Part shown: piece by piece, positions 33,044-41,526 of the stretch | How positions within the stretch are numbered: the first letter of the stretch is position 1 | Layout of the letters: every line of letters begins with the position of its first letter | Origin: an uncultured Oscillospiraceae bacterium | GTDB lineage: Bacteria; Bacillota; Clostridia; Oscillospirales; Ruminococcaceae | DNA length: 64,000 bases | Direction of reading: 5' to 3' | NCBI GenBank assembly: GCA_900540595.1 | Contig: UQGL01000004.1 | Location: 77,028-141,027 of the forward strand | Translations under genes and position numbers: made by a program | Notes under the pieces: model-generated | What the model was told of the DNA's origin: nothing | Databases searched by the model: none | Seen by the model: the letters and a program-made list of their open reading frames with translations, nothing else

Positions 33044-34228
33044 ATGTCAAAGGTCATATACCGCAAGGGCGGCGGCAGACGCCGCGTGGGCTTTCCGCTT
33101 CTCGTCCTCTGCGCTGTGCTGCTGTTCGGCTTTTCGGCTGTGAATATGCTGTGGCCCAAGCGTGAGCAGCTTGAGCTGGAAAACCGCAAGGCCGCACAGT
33201 TCCCTGCATTCAGTGTCAGTGCATTGTTGGACGGAAGCTGGCAGAGCGGCTTTTCCCGCTGGATGCAGGATCAGTTCTCCTTCCGTGATGCGGCGGTCAA
33301 CACCCAGCGTGCCGCAGACGAGATTCTCTTCCGCAAGGCTGAGGAGGGCGGTATCCTGCTGGGCAGGGACCGCTGGATGTTTACAAAGCTGTTCACAGTG
33401 GACGATGCAACGGAAAAGCAGCTGAACAAAAACATCGCGGCCGTCAGTGAGTTTGCTGCCAATCACCCCGGCAAGGTGACCTTCCTGCTGGCTCCGTCGG
33501 CCAGCGTCATCTACCCCGAAAAACTGCCGGCCGGTGCACCGATGGTGGACGAAAATGCCATGCTGGATGAGATCTTTGCCAAGGTCGGCCAAAGCGCAGG
33601 AATCATCGACCTGCGCGAACTGTTTGCAGCGCAAAAGGACGAGTATCTGTATTTCAAGACAGACCACCACTGGACGCCCAACGGTGCCTACCGCGCGTAT
33701 GAGGCGTTCTGTGCACAGAAGGGGCTGACGCCCTTTGACCGCGATGCCCATGAGAGTGCGACTGTGACAGGCTTTGAGGGAACCCATTACTCCGCTACCC
33801 GCCTTTGGAATGTGGAGGATGACACGATCACCTACTACCCGCTTGACAATCTGATGACGGTCTACCGGATCACCGGCGAGGCCGCCTATGAGCCGGAACG
33901 AACCGAAAACCTGATCAACGCCGACAAGTTTGCGACCCGCGATAAATATGCGGCGTTTCTGGACGGCAACAACGGCTACTCGACCATCGAGGGAAACGGG
34001 ACAGGCAGTATTCTGGTTGTGAAGGACAGCTACGCCAACAGCTTTATCCCCTATCTGACCGCTAACTACGCCAAGATCGGCGTGGTGGATTTCCGCAACT
34101 TCAAGTACGGCCTTGATTCTACGATTGAAAAAGAGGGCTACGATGAGGTACTCGTGCTGTATAACTTCCAGACCTTTATAGCCGACACAAACCTGATTTA
34201 TATTACCCGGCCCACCACCCTGCAGTAA
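33044..34228 (+). CDS. DHHW-family extracytoplasmic protein (AlgJ/AlgX-like)
   Basis: A 394-residue protein with a basic N-terminus, one membrane helix (about 16-35) and a long exported domain. The catalytic-type motif TDHHWTPNGAY lies at 206-216 (Asp207, His208, His209), and a serine in ILVVKDSYANSF (near 326-337) could complete a GDSL/SGNH-like triad as in AlgX/AlgJ. The start ATG 33044 has a strong GAGGAGGAA. Together with the MBOAT gene it would acetylate a cell-surface polymer. Confidence 0.9.
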   Translation: MSKVIYRKGGGRRRVGFPLLVLCAVLLFGFSAVNMLWPKREQLELENRKAAQFPAFSVSALLDGSWQSGFSRWMQDQFSFRDAAVNTQRAADEILFRKAEEGGILLGRDRWMFTKLFTVDDATEKQLNKNIAAVSEFAANHPGKVTFLLAPSASVIYPEKLPAGAPMVDENAMLDEIFAKVGQSAGIIDLRELFAAQKDEYLYFKTDHHWTPNGAYRAYEAFCAQKGLTPFDRDAHESATVTGFEGTHYSATRLWNVEDDTITYYPLDNLMTVYRITGEAAYEPERTENLINADKFATRDKYAAFLDGNNGYSTIEGNGTGSILVVKDSYANSFIPYLTANYAKIGVVDFRNFKYGLDSTIEKEGYDEVLVLYNFQTFIADTNLIYITRPTTLQ

Positions 34229-34233
34229 TCAGC

Positions 34234-34275
34234 TGCGCCCGACCCCGCATTTTGCGGAATCGGGCGCATTTTTTA
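34234..34275 (+). terminator. Terminator after the MBOAT-DHHW genes
   Basis: TGCGCCCGA (34234-34242) pairs with TCGGGCGCA (34260-34268), with an inner CCGCA/TGCGG stem, followed by a T-run. The convergent gerC-type gene ends at 34273, so the T-run overlaps its stop. Confidence 0.88.
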
Positions 34276-35190
34276 TTCCCATAGAATCGTAAGCTGCGGG
34301 GCCGGTGCCGGGCTGCGGGGGCCGTACAGATTGGCGTGCCAGAACTGCAGGTGAAAAAAGTCGGCCGATCGTTCAGCGGTGAGTGCGGCAAAAGCCTGCA
34401 GCAACTCGGTGCAGAACAATGCCTGCAGATCCTGCCCCGTCTGTGTGAGGACTTCAAACGCTGTATCGCGCAGGTGCAGCTGTACGGTGGTATCCTGCAC
34501 CGTTACATCGATGCGGGCGCGGCACAGGGCAGTCCCGTCCGCATAGGTCGTATAAAGGCGGTCCGTCTGCCCGCAGAGCACGGCGGCCAGTTGGGCGGCC
34601 AGACCTGCAGCGCGGTAAGGGGCGGGCTGCTGCTTTGCGAGCAGCAGAAGATCATACCCGCTGTCGGCGCGGTAGCCGGGCACAGTGCAGCAGTCCGCCT
34701 GTGTAAAAAGCTGCTGCAGACCGCAGTGCAGGCGGTATTCGGAGCGAACCGACTTCATGTCCTCATACAGGGCAGCGGCATCCTCCGCCCAGCTGTGGGG
34801 GGCTGTATCCAGCGCAAAGACCGAAAGCTCTGGCGCGGGCTGGGCTTTGTCGTAGAGCAGACTGCCCAGCTCGCGGGCGGTTTGCCAGTCGGCATCGGCC
34901 GGCAGAACAGCTAGATCAATCAAGCCGTAATAAAGGCGGCCCGGCAGCGTAGTTTCGGCCCGGTGGAGGGCCTGAGCAGCGGTGAAACCGCGTGCGGAGG
35001 AGGTCTTGTAGTGAAGGCCGTCCTCATTGTTGTTCTGGTCAGCCAGCAGCAGACAGACGGAATACTGTCCCTGCTGCCGTGCGAAGAATACGGCGCGGAC
35101 AATCTCCCGCTCTGACAGCGCCTGCCCGCAGCCGCAGAGAAAAAGCGTGATGCAGGCGATCAGCAGCGCCTTATACTTCGGTACAGACAT
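34273..35190 (-). CDS. gerC: GerA-type germinant receptor lipoprotein (GerAC family)
   Basis: Third subunit of a spore germinant receptor, anchored outside the inner spore membrane. The 305-residue protein has a lipoprotein signal with FLCGC ending at Cys21, followed by a predominantly alpha/beta domain. Sequence conservation in this subunit is low; identification rests on lipobox, length and operon place. RBS GGAGGTGG precedes ATG 35190, which overlaps the permease gene by 31 bases. Confidence 0.88.
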   Translation of the reverse strand: MSVPKYKALLIACITLFLCGCGQALSEREIVRAVFFARQQGQYSVCLLLADQNNNEDGLHYKTSSARGFTAAQALHRAETTLPGRLYYGLIDLAVLPADADWQTARELGSLLYDKAQPAPELSVFALDTAPHSWAEDAAALYEDMKSVRSEYRLHCGLQQLFTQADCCTVPGYRADSGYDLLLLAKQQPAPYRAAGLAAQLAAVLCGQTDRLYTTYADGTALCRARIDVTVQDTTVQLHLRDTAFEVLTQTGQDLQALFCTELLQAFAALTAERSADFFHLQFWHANLYGPRSPAPAPQLTILWE

Positions 35191-36158
35191 GCGGCACCAC
35201 CTCCAATCCAGGTCAGCAGCACAAAGCCCCAGGTCAGCGCACTGCGCAGCGGCAGCGCTGTGTCCAAATCAATCTTGCGCAGCACGGCGCAAAGCAGCCA
35301 GATGCCGCCCAGATACACAGGAAATCGGTCAAGCCCGGCGGCACTGTTCTCCGCCTTGCTTCGGCCGCCCAGCAGCCGCACCAGCGCATAGAGATAAAGC
35401 GCCAGCTTGACGGTGACGGCCATGACCCACAGGATGAACTGCAGCCATTCCAGCCGGTTGAAGATGGACAGCGCACCGCACCGCGCGGCGGCGTGGACGG
35501 GGTCTGCCCGCAGCGGCATGGCGGCGCCGTAGAACAGCTCAAGCAGCAGATGGATCGAGACATCGAATGCCAGCGCATACCCGGCCAGCCGCAGCAGTGT
35601 ATGACGGCCGCGCTTGTCCTGTGCGGGCCAGAGGGCGGGCAGCAGATATTCCGGGTAAAGGGTCAGCTGATCCTTGGCGGCGGTGAAAAAATCTGCGCGC
35701 GTCAAAACGGTGTACTGCAGGTTCGTGATCCGCAGACGCGGCAGCACCGAGATCAGCATGACAGCGGTGGCTGCCGCCAGCAGACAAAGCACGGCACGGG
35801 CCGTCTGCGACAGTGCAGATACCCGCCGCAGATAGACGACCGGCAGCACTGCCAGCAGACAGACGGAGGTCAGTGTGATCGCCCCGGGATAGAGCCGGTC
35901 GGCAAGCTGCCAGAGCCGCAGCAGCTCCAAAACCGAGGAAAACACAAGCAATGCGCCGAACAGCAGCCTTAAAACCGGGTCGCAGGCCAGCCGCCAGCAC
36001 CGGGCAAACAACCAGCCGACCGCCGCAAGCAGCAGTGCGCAGAGCGGGGCTGCTGCCAGACCGGCCCGGGGGCGGTAGGCTGTCTGGCTGCGCAGCAGCA
36101 CGTTGACGAGCAGGCTGACGAGCAGCGCAGCAAACAGGCTGGGGCATTCACGCTTCAT
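35160..36158 (-). CDS. gerB: Spore germination permease (GerAB family)
   Basis: Second subunit of the receptor, an amino-acid-permease-like membrane protein of about ten helices. The 332-residue protein shows regularly spaced hydrophobic segments and a conserved ISVLPRLRITNLQYTV region after helix four. A short N-terminus that lacks the first helix or two of Bacillus GerAB is possible. It overlaps both neighbours (11 bases with gerA, 31 with gerC), which indicates translational coupling. Confidence 0.88.
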   Translation of the reverse strand: MKRECPSLFAALLVSLLVNVLLRSQTAYRPRAGLAAAPLCALLLAAVGWLFARCWRLACDPVLRLLFGALLVFSSVLELLRLWQLADRLYPGAITLTSVCLLAVLPVVYLRRVSALSQTARAVLCLLAAATAVMLISVLPRLRITNLQYTVLTRADFFTAAKDQLTLYPEYLLPALWPAQDKRGRHTLLRLAGYALAFDVSIHLLLELFYGAAMPLRADPVHAAARCGALSIFNRLEWLQFILWVMAVTVKLALYLYALVRLLGGRSKAENSAAGLDRFPVYLGGIWLLCAVLRKIDLDTALPLRSALTWGFVLLTWIGGGAACLYRSIRRC

Positions 36159-37593
36159 GCTGACCGATCACCTCCCCGGAGCGGGCAAGGCGGCTCCAGA
36201 TGCTGCGCACAAAACCGTCCCGCACGCTGGCCCTGCCCAGTGGCAGCAGCGGATAGAGATAGTCGTATCCAAAAGGCTCACTGCCGCAGGCCATTGCCAA
36301 AATCGTCAGTGCTGCGCAGGCCAGCCCCGGTACGCCAAAGCACCCTGCCAGCAGGATCACCGCGAAGCGGAACAGGATGGACTGCTCATACAGTGACGGT
36401 ACGGCCAGCGTGGCGATGGTGGCTGCAGCAGCCATCGTCAGAACCGGCACGCTGACGATGCCGGCGCTGACGGCGGTCTCCCCGATGATGAGTGCCCCCA
36501 CCAGACTGACCGTGTGGCTGATAGACTGCGGTGCGCGCAGACCGGCCTCGCGCACGATCTCAAGCAGCAGCGTTACGCAGAGCATCTCAAGCATGGGCGG
36601 CAGCGGCGTGGCAGCCTCCCCGCGGGCCAGCTTTGTCAACAGCTGAATGGGGATGATCTCCGGCGCAAAGGCAACAGCCATGACATACAGCCCCGGCCCG
36701 AACACCGCCAACAGAAAAGCCAGATATTTCAGAATACGGATGAGGCCTGCAAACACAGCGCCGGAAGCGTAGTCATCAAGGCACTCAAAATGCTCAGCAA
36801 AAAAGCTCGGTATAATGAGCGCATAGGGGCACCCGGCTACCAGCACCACAACCTTGCCCTCGCACAGGCGGGCGCAGGCTGTGGCCGGGCGCTCGGTATA
36901 TGCGGCAGCCGGGAAGAGATTCAGCTTGTCCTGCTTGAGGAAGGAGGCAAAATAGGCGCTGTCGAGCAGGACCGGAATCTCGACATTTTCCAGCCGTGCG
37001 CGCAGTGCGGAAACGGTCTCCTCCGGGGCAAGGGCTTTGTCATAGCAAAGGCAGTATTCGGTTTTGGCGCGGGTATGGGCGGTTGTGATCTCCGCTACAA
37101 GGGTACCGGTGCGGAATTGCCGCCGCAGCAGGGAGATATTATTGCGCAGCAGCTCGGTAAACGCCTCCTGAGGGCCGCGCAGATTTCCCTCACCCGTTGG
37201 GGTTGAAACGGCGCGCTGCGGCATTTCCTGCGTGGAAAAAGCAACCGCCCGGCTCACATCATCGATCAGCAGCACGGACAACCCATTGCAGAGCAGCTCC
37301 ACAAGGGCGGTCCTGTCGGTAACGGCCTCGGCCTCGGCGGGAATGCGGCTCTGGGTCAAAAGATAATCGCACAGTCCTGCCCCGCCGCCCAGCATGGCAG
37401 GGTCACGGTCCAGCATGTCCAGCGCCATGCGGCAAAGCTTTTCCGGGGAGGAAAGCCCTGTAAACATGACGATAGCACATCGAATGCCTGCAATCATCAG
37501 GTGCTTGGTATAAAAATCATCGGAACGGCCAAACATTTCTTCCAGAAACGCAAGGTTCTCGTCCAGCGAACGGTACAGCGGTTTTGGTGGCAT
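36148..37593 (-). CDS. gerA: Germinant receptor subunit GerAA family
   Basis: First subunit of the spore germinant receptor. The 481-residue protein has the soluble N-terminal part (about 1-270, LDENLAFLEEMFGRSDDF) and a C-terminal membrane domain of four or five helices (about 290-455) containing PSFFAEHFECLDDY, EIIPIQLLTKLARGE and SLVGALIIGETAVSAGIVS, which are highly conserved in GerAA/SpoVAF. The start is ATG 37593; the frame begins upstream at 37611. The intergenic CACACTA resembles a sigma-G -10. Confidence 0.94.
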   Translation of the reverse strand: MPPKPLYRSLDENLAFLEEMFGRSDDFYTKHLMIAGIRCAIVMFTGLSSPEKLCRMALDMLDRDPAMLGGGAGLCDYLLTQSRIPAEAEAVTDRTALVELLCNGLSVLLIDDVSRAVAFSTQEMPQRAVSTPTGEGNLRGPQEAFTELLRNNISLLRRQFRTGTLVAEITTAHTRAKTEYCLCYDKALAPEETVSALRARLENVEIPVLLDSAYFASFLKQDKLNLFPAAAYTERPATACARLCEGKVVVLVAGCPYALIIPSFFAEHFECLDDYASGAVFAGLIRILKYLAFLLAVFGPGLYVMAVAFAPEIIPIQLLTKLARGEAATPLPPMLEMLCVTLLLEIVREAGLRAPQSISHTVSLVGALIIGETAVSAGIVSVPVLTMAAAATIATLAVPSLYEQSILFRFAVILLAGCFGVPGLACAALTILAMACGSEPFGYDYLYPLLPLGRASVRDGFVRSIWSRLARSGEVIGQHEA

Positions 37594-37617
37594 CGGTGTT
37601 CCCCCTCTCACGCAGGA

Positions 37618-37624
37618 TAGTGTG
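37618..37624 (-). promoter_or_regulatory. Possible sigma-G -10 element before gerA
   Basis: The minus strand reads CACACTA, one base from the sigma-G -10 consensus CATACTA, 25 bases before the gerA start. The -35 region about 17-18 bases upstream is a poor match, so this is tentative and rests partly on the known forespore expression of gerA operons. Confidence 0.35.
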
Positions 37625-37659
37625 AGCCGTTCAGGGGTGTTTTATAAGGAGGCGGCAGG

Positions 37660-38310
37660 ATGATTTCTACGGTGGTGCGCACGGTGCTGGTCTACTGCGC
37701 CGTCACGGTTGCCATGCGCCTGATGGGAAAGCGCCAGCTGGGGGAGCTGCAGCCGGCCGAGCTTGTGACAACATTGCTGATCTCCAATGTGGCATCGATC
37801 TGCATTGATGAGCCGGACCTGCCGCTGCTTGCAAGCCTTGTACCGATCTTTCTGATTACGGCACTGGAAATTTTAAACTCTACCCTCTTGTGGTTCAGCC
37901 CGGCCTATGCAGAGCTGCTGCTGGGCAGGCCTGTGACCGTCATACGCAATGGAAAGATACAGCAGGATGCGCTTGCGCGGCTGCGCATCACGGTATCCGA
38001 TCTGGCAGAGGCACTGCGCGGCAGGGATATTTTCTCTCCGCAGGAGGTCTATTGGGGCGTGGTAGAGCCGAACGGCAGTATCTCGGCGGCCTCAATGCCG
38101 AAGGACGGTCAGGAACCGCCCCTGCTGCCGCTTCTCATCGACACGGCTGCCTGCAGGGAAAACCTTGCCTTTTTCGGGATGGATGAGGCGGCGCTCGATG
38201 CCCTGCTTGCGGAGCGGCACACGACACGAAAGAATGTGTTATTGCTGCTATACAACGGCAAACGGTCCGTACTGATACAGAAAAAGACCGCCCCCGAGGG
38301 GACGGTCTGA
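37660..38310 (+). CDS. DUF421 membrane protein (YetF type)
   Basis: A 216-residue protein with three N-terminal membrane helices (about 5-22, 38-55 and 58-80) and a soluble C-terminal domain (about 85-200). The start MISTVVRTVLVY, MRLMGKRQLGEL near 20-31 and PVTVIRNGKI near 91-100 are family signatures. Divergent from gerA over only 66 bases. Its neighbour DUF4363 is a frequent partner in sporulating Firmicutes; relatives of this pair affect spore germination in Bacillus. Confidence 0.92.
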   Translation: MISTVVRTVLVYCAVTVAMRLMGKRQLGELQPAELVTTLLISNVASICIDEPDLPLLASLVPIFLITALEILNSTLLWFSPAYAELLLGRPVTVIRNGKIQQDALARLRITVSDLAEALRGRDIFSPQEVYWGVVEPNGSISAASMPKDGQEPPLLPLLIDTAACRENLAFFGMDEAALDALLAERHTTRKNVLLLLYNGKRSVLIQKKTAPEGTV

Positions 38311-38321
38311 AAAAGGTGCTT

Positions 38322-38690
38322 ATGAAACGAAACTGGTATGCCGTTGTGATCCTGTTGATGCTGTGTCTGCTGCTGTTGGCCGCAGGGCGGTATGTGGACC
38401 GAACCACCGAGGCACTTGTGCAGCAGGTGCAGGCCGCGTATGCCCTGGCCATGCAGGGGGACTGCCCTGCAGCCCGCCGTGCCTACGGCAGGGCTGCGGA
38501 AAAGGCACGGGAAAGCAGCGGTCTTTTAAACCTGCTGGTGCGCCGCAATATCCTTGACCAGATGAACCAGACGATGGCGGTGCTGCCGCCCTGTGCCGAG
38601 ACGGACAGTCTGGCGGATCTGGAGATGGAGACACAGCGCGCCTGCACACAGATTGAGCAGGTGCGGCAATCATTTTTCGGCGGGCTTTGA
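38322..38690 (+). CDS. DUF4363 protein
   Basis: A 122-residue protein with an N-terminal membrane anchor (about 8-24) and a helical extracytoplasmic domain with many Ala and Glu residues, matching the DUF4363 family that is commonly coupled with DUF421. ATG 38322 has AAGGTG at good distance; the GTG at 38316 lies within the RBS. Its last 21 bases overlap the convergent end of nrdR. Confidence 0.85.
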   Translation: MKRNWYAVVILLMLCLLLLAAGRYVDRTTEALVQQVQAAYALAMQGDCPAARRAYGRAAEKARESSGLLNLLVRRNILDQMNQTMAVLPPCAETDSLADLEMETQRACTQIEQVRQSFFGGL

Positions 38691-39143
38691 GCGGCTGTCC
38701 AGCATGTCCTTCAGCTCTTCCATGAAGGTGTTGACATCGCTGAACTGACGGTAGACCGAAGCAAACCGCACATAGGCTACATCGTCCATCTGCTTGAGCT
38801 CCTGCATAGCCAGATCGCCGATGTGGATGGAGGAAACCTCGCGGTCGTAGGAGTTGAGCAGCTGCTGCTCAATACGGTCGACCGCAGCGTCAAGCTGGGT
38901 ATAGCTGACCGGGCGTTTTTCACAGGCGCGCAGCATGCCGTTCAGCAGCTTCTGGCGGTCAAACACCTCGCGGGAGCGGTCCTTCTTTACGACCATCAGC
39001 GGAACTGTCTCAACGATCTCGTAGGTCGTAAAGCGCTTTTTGCAGTTCAGGCACTCACGGCGGCGGCGAATCTTCTCGCCGTCCTCTGTCGGGCGGGAGT
39101 CGATGACCTTGGAATCCACTTCACCGCAATAGGGGCATTTCAT
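38670..39143 (-). CDS. nrdR: Transcriptional regulator NrdR
   Basis: Represses ribonucleotide reductase genes in response to dATP/ATP. The 157-residue protein has the zinc ribbon Cys3, Cys6, Cys31, Cys34 (CPYC and CLNC) with [17 protein letters not shown], followed by an ATP-cone domain (about 49-138). It follows secDF after 26 bases, so it may share that transcript. No nrd genes are in the window. Confidence 0.96.
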   Translation of the reverse strand: MKCPYCGEVDSKVIDSRPTEDGEKIRRRRECLNCKKRFTTYEIVETVPLMVVKKDRSREVFDRQKLLNGMLRACEKRPVSYTQLDAAVDRIEQQLLNSYDREVSSIHIGDLAMQELKQMDDVAYVRFASVYRQFSDVNTFMEELKDMLDSRSKPAEK

Positions 39144-39169
39144 ATCGGTTTACCTCCTTGTGTGGATTT

Positions 39170-41482
39170 TCAGGCCTGCTTGGCAGCCTTTTTCTTGGTC
39201 TTCCAATCGACCCACAGCGGCGTGGCGATGCAGATCGTGCTGTAAACGCCGCTTACCATGCCGAACAGCAGCGGGAATGCGAAGGAATAGATGCTGTCCA
39301 GACGGTAGATGACCGAGACGATGCAGACAACACCCAGCGCCAGGCAGGTGGTGATGGAGGTCATCAGGGAGCGGGCAAAGCTCTGGTTGACGGACAGATT
39401 GACCAGTTCAGCCAGGCTCAGCTGCTTCTTGCTGTACAGGGCACTGTTCTCGCGGATACGGTCATAGATAACAACGGTATCGTTGATGGAGTAGCCCAGA
39501 ATCGTCAGCAGGGCGGCGATGAAGTTGCCGTTCAGAGGAATGCGCAGGATAACAAAGACGCCAAACACAACAAGCATGTCGTGCAGCAGGGCCACAATGG
39601 CGGTGGAGCCGGCCTTGAGACCGCCGATCCTGCGGAAACGATAGGCTACATACAGCAGGATCAGCACGCAGGCAGCGACCAGCGCCACAATGCTCTTGAG
39701 CATAAACTCCTTGCCGATGGTGGCATCGACATTGCTGACCTCGTTCTGAACGAAGGCGTTATCGGGGTACTGCTCGTTCAGGGTGGCCAGCAGGCTGTCC
39801 AACTCCTCGGTGGTCAGGGTATCGCTGCCGGGCAGGGTGACCGTCAGGGTCTGGTTACCCGAAATATCAGAGCCGGTCTGCAGGGTCAGGTTGCTCTTGT
39901 TCAGCTCGGTGCTGATGGTGGACTTCAGGTCGTTCAGATCGGCATCGCCCTCATACGCCAGCGTGATCATAGAGCCGCCCTTGAACTCGACATCCATCTT
40001 GACGCCGAACACACCGCAGAAAACCAGCACAAGGGCGAGCAGCGCGCAGGAGAAGGTATAGAACTTCTTGCGGTTGCCGATGAAGTTGATGGACGGGGTC
40101 TTAAAGTCGGCACCGCCGTCCTTGCGGCCGCCGAACAGCCATGCCTTGCGCAGCGGCTTGAAATTGACGGCACCGCGGATCATAACGCGGGTCGCCCAGA
40201 CGCCGAACACGAAGTTGAGCAGAACGCTGGTCAACAGGGTGAAGCCAAAGGAGTAGATCGTACCGGCAGTGGAGGGTCCGAACCAGAAGAAAATCGGGTT
40301 GAACACCTTGGCCCAGAAGCCGTCCGTGGGGCCGAAGGCACCCATCAGGATCGCAGCAACGATCACGATGGTCACATTGCCGTCAATGATGGGAGTCAGG
40401 CCCATCTTGAAGCCGCTCTTAACAGCGCCGTCAAGGGTCTTGTTCTTGGACAGCTCCTCCTTGATGCGCTCGGCCGTGATGACATTGGCGTCAACGCCCA
40501 TGCCGATGCCGAGGATGATACCGGCAATGCCGGGCAGCGTCAGCGTGGAGCCGGGGAAAACGGTGAAATAACCGGAGACGACCGCCAGCGTAGCCGCAAC
40601 CTGACCCAGCAGGGAGATGACGGCGATGGTGCCGGGCAGACGATAGCGGCAGATCATCATGATCGCAACGAGGATAAAGGCAATGATACCGGCCTGCACC
40701 ATGACATCCAGGCTCTTGGCGCCCAGAGACGGGCTGATGGTGGAGTAGCTCTCAGCAGACAGAGCAAACGGCAGAGAGCCGGAGTTGATCTGGTTGGCCA
40801 GCGTGGAGGCGCTATCCTGATCAAACTTGCCCTTGATGATGGCCTCACCGCCGGTGATGGCCTCATTGACGGTGGCAGTGGAGATATTGTTGTCATCCAG
40901 CCAGATCGAGATGGTGCCGTTGTTGGCGGCCAGCTCGGTGGTGGCGGTGGCAAAGGCGGAGGCACCGTTGGAATTGAACTTCAGCTGTACGACCCAGCCC
41001 TCCGTCTCATTATAGGCGGCGTTGGCGGAAGCCACATCGTCACCGCTCAGGATCTCCTCACCCGTGGCGGAAGAGCCCTTGCGGAATACCATCTTGGCCG
41101 TGGTGCCGATCTCGTCAATAGCGGTCTGCGGGTTAAAGTCCGCCTCGTCGCTCTTCCACGGGAAACGCACGATGATACGATCCTTGTTGTTGTCAACATA
41201 GCTCTCGTAATCGGTGATGCCGAGGCCGACAAGGCGATCCTCGATGACCGTTTTGGCTGCTGCCATCTGCTCATCGGTGGCATCCACATCACCGGCAGGC
41301 ATGAATGTGACATCCACGCCGCCGCGGATGTCAATACCGAAGCGGATATCAGATGCGCCCTTGACATAGACATTCTTGGTATCGCCATAGGTATAGCTTA
41401 CACCGAGGATGGCCGTCAGGGAAAACAGCACGATCAAAATTGCCACGACAAACAACGGCCATGACTTCCCTTTTCTGTTCAT
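39170..41482 (-). CDS. secDF: SecDF fusion (protein translocase accessory subunit)
   Basis: Uses the proton-motive force to assist Sec-dependent export. The 770-residue protein is a single-chain SecD-SecF fusion: SecD half (about 1-440) with one helix, a large P1 domain and five helices containing GADAN-like LGIGMGVDANVIT near 330, and SecF half (about 465-765) with SINDTVVIYDRIREN. Start ATG 41482 has an ideal GGAGG at five bases. Bacillus also has the fusion. Confidence 0.97.
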   Translation of the reverse strand: MNRKGKSWPLFVVAILIVLFSLTAILGVSYTYGDTKNVYVKGASDIRFGIDIRGGVDVTFMPAGDVDATDEQMAAAKTVIEDRLVGLGITDYESYVDNNKDRIIVRFPWKSDEADFNPQTAIDEIGTTAKMVFRKGSSATGEEILSGDDVASANAAYNETEGWVVQLKFNSNGASAFATATTELAANNGTISIWLDDNNISTATVNEAITGGEAIIKGKFDQDSASTLANQINSGSLPFALSAESYSTISPSLGAKSLDVMVQAGIIAFILVAIMMICRYRLPGTIAVISLLGQVAATLAVVSGYFTVFPGSTLTLPGIAGIILGIGMGVDANVITAERIKEELSKNKTLDGAVKSGFKMGLTPIIDGNVTIVIVAAILMGAFGPTDGFWAKVFNPIFFWFGPSTAGTIYSFGFTLLTSVLLNFVFGVWATRVMIRGAVNFKPLRKAWLFGGRKDGGADFKTPSINFIGNRKKFYTFSCALLALVLVFCGVFGVKMDVEFKGGSMITLAYEGDADLNDLKSTISTELNKSNLTLQTGSDISGNQTLTVTLPGSDTLTTEELDSLLATLNEQYPDNAFVQNEVSNVDATIGKEFMLKSIVALVAACVLILLYVAYRFRRIGGLKAGSTAIVALLHDMLVVFGVFVILRIPLNGNFIAALLTILGYSINDTVVIYDRIRENSALYSKKQLSLAELVNLSVNQSFARSLMTSITTCLALGVVCIVSVIYRLDSIYSFAFPLLFGMVSGVYSTICIATPLWVDWKTKKKAAKQA

Positions 41483-41526
41483 AGAAACCTCCAAAAACTT
41501 GCCCGCACCGGCGGGCGGGATAGATT

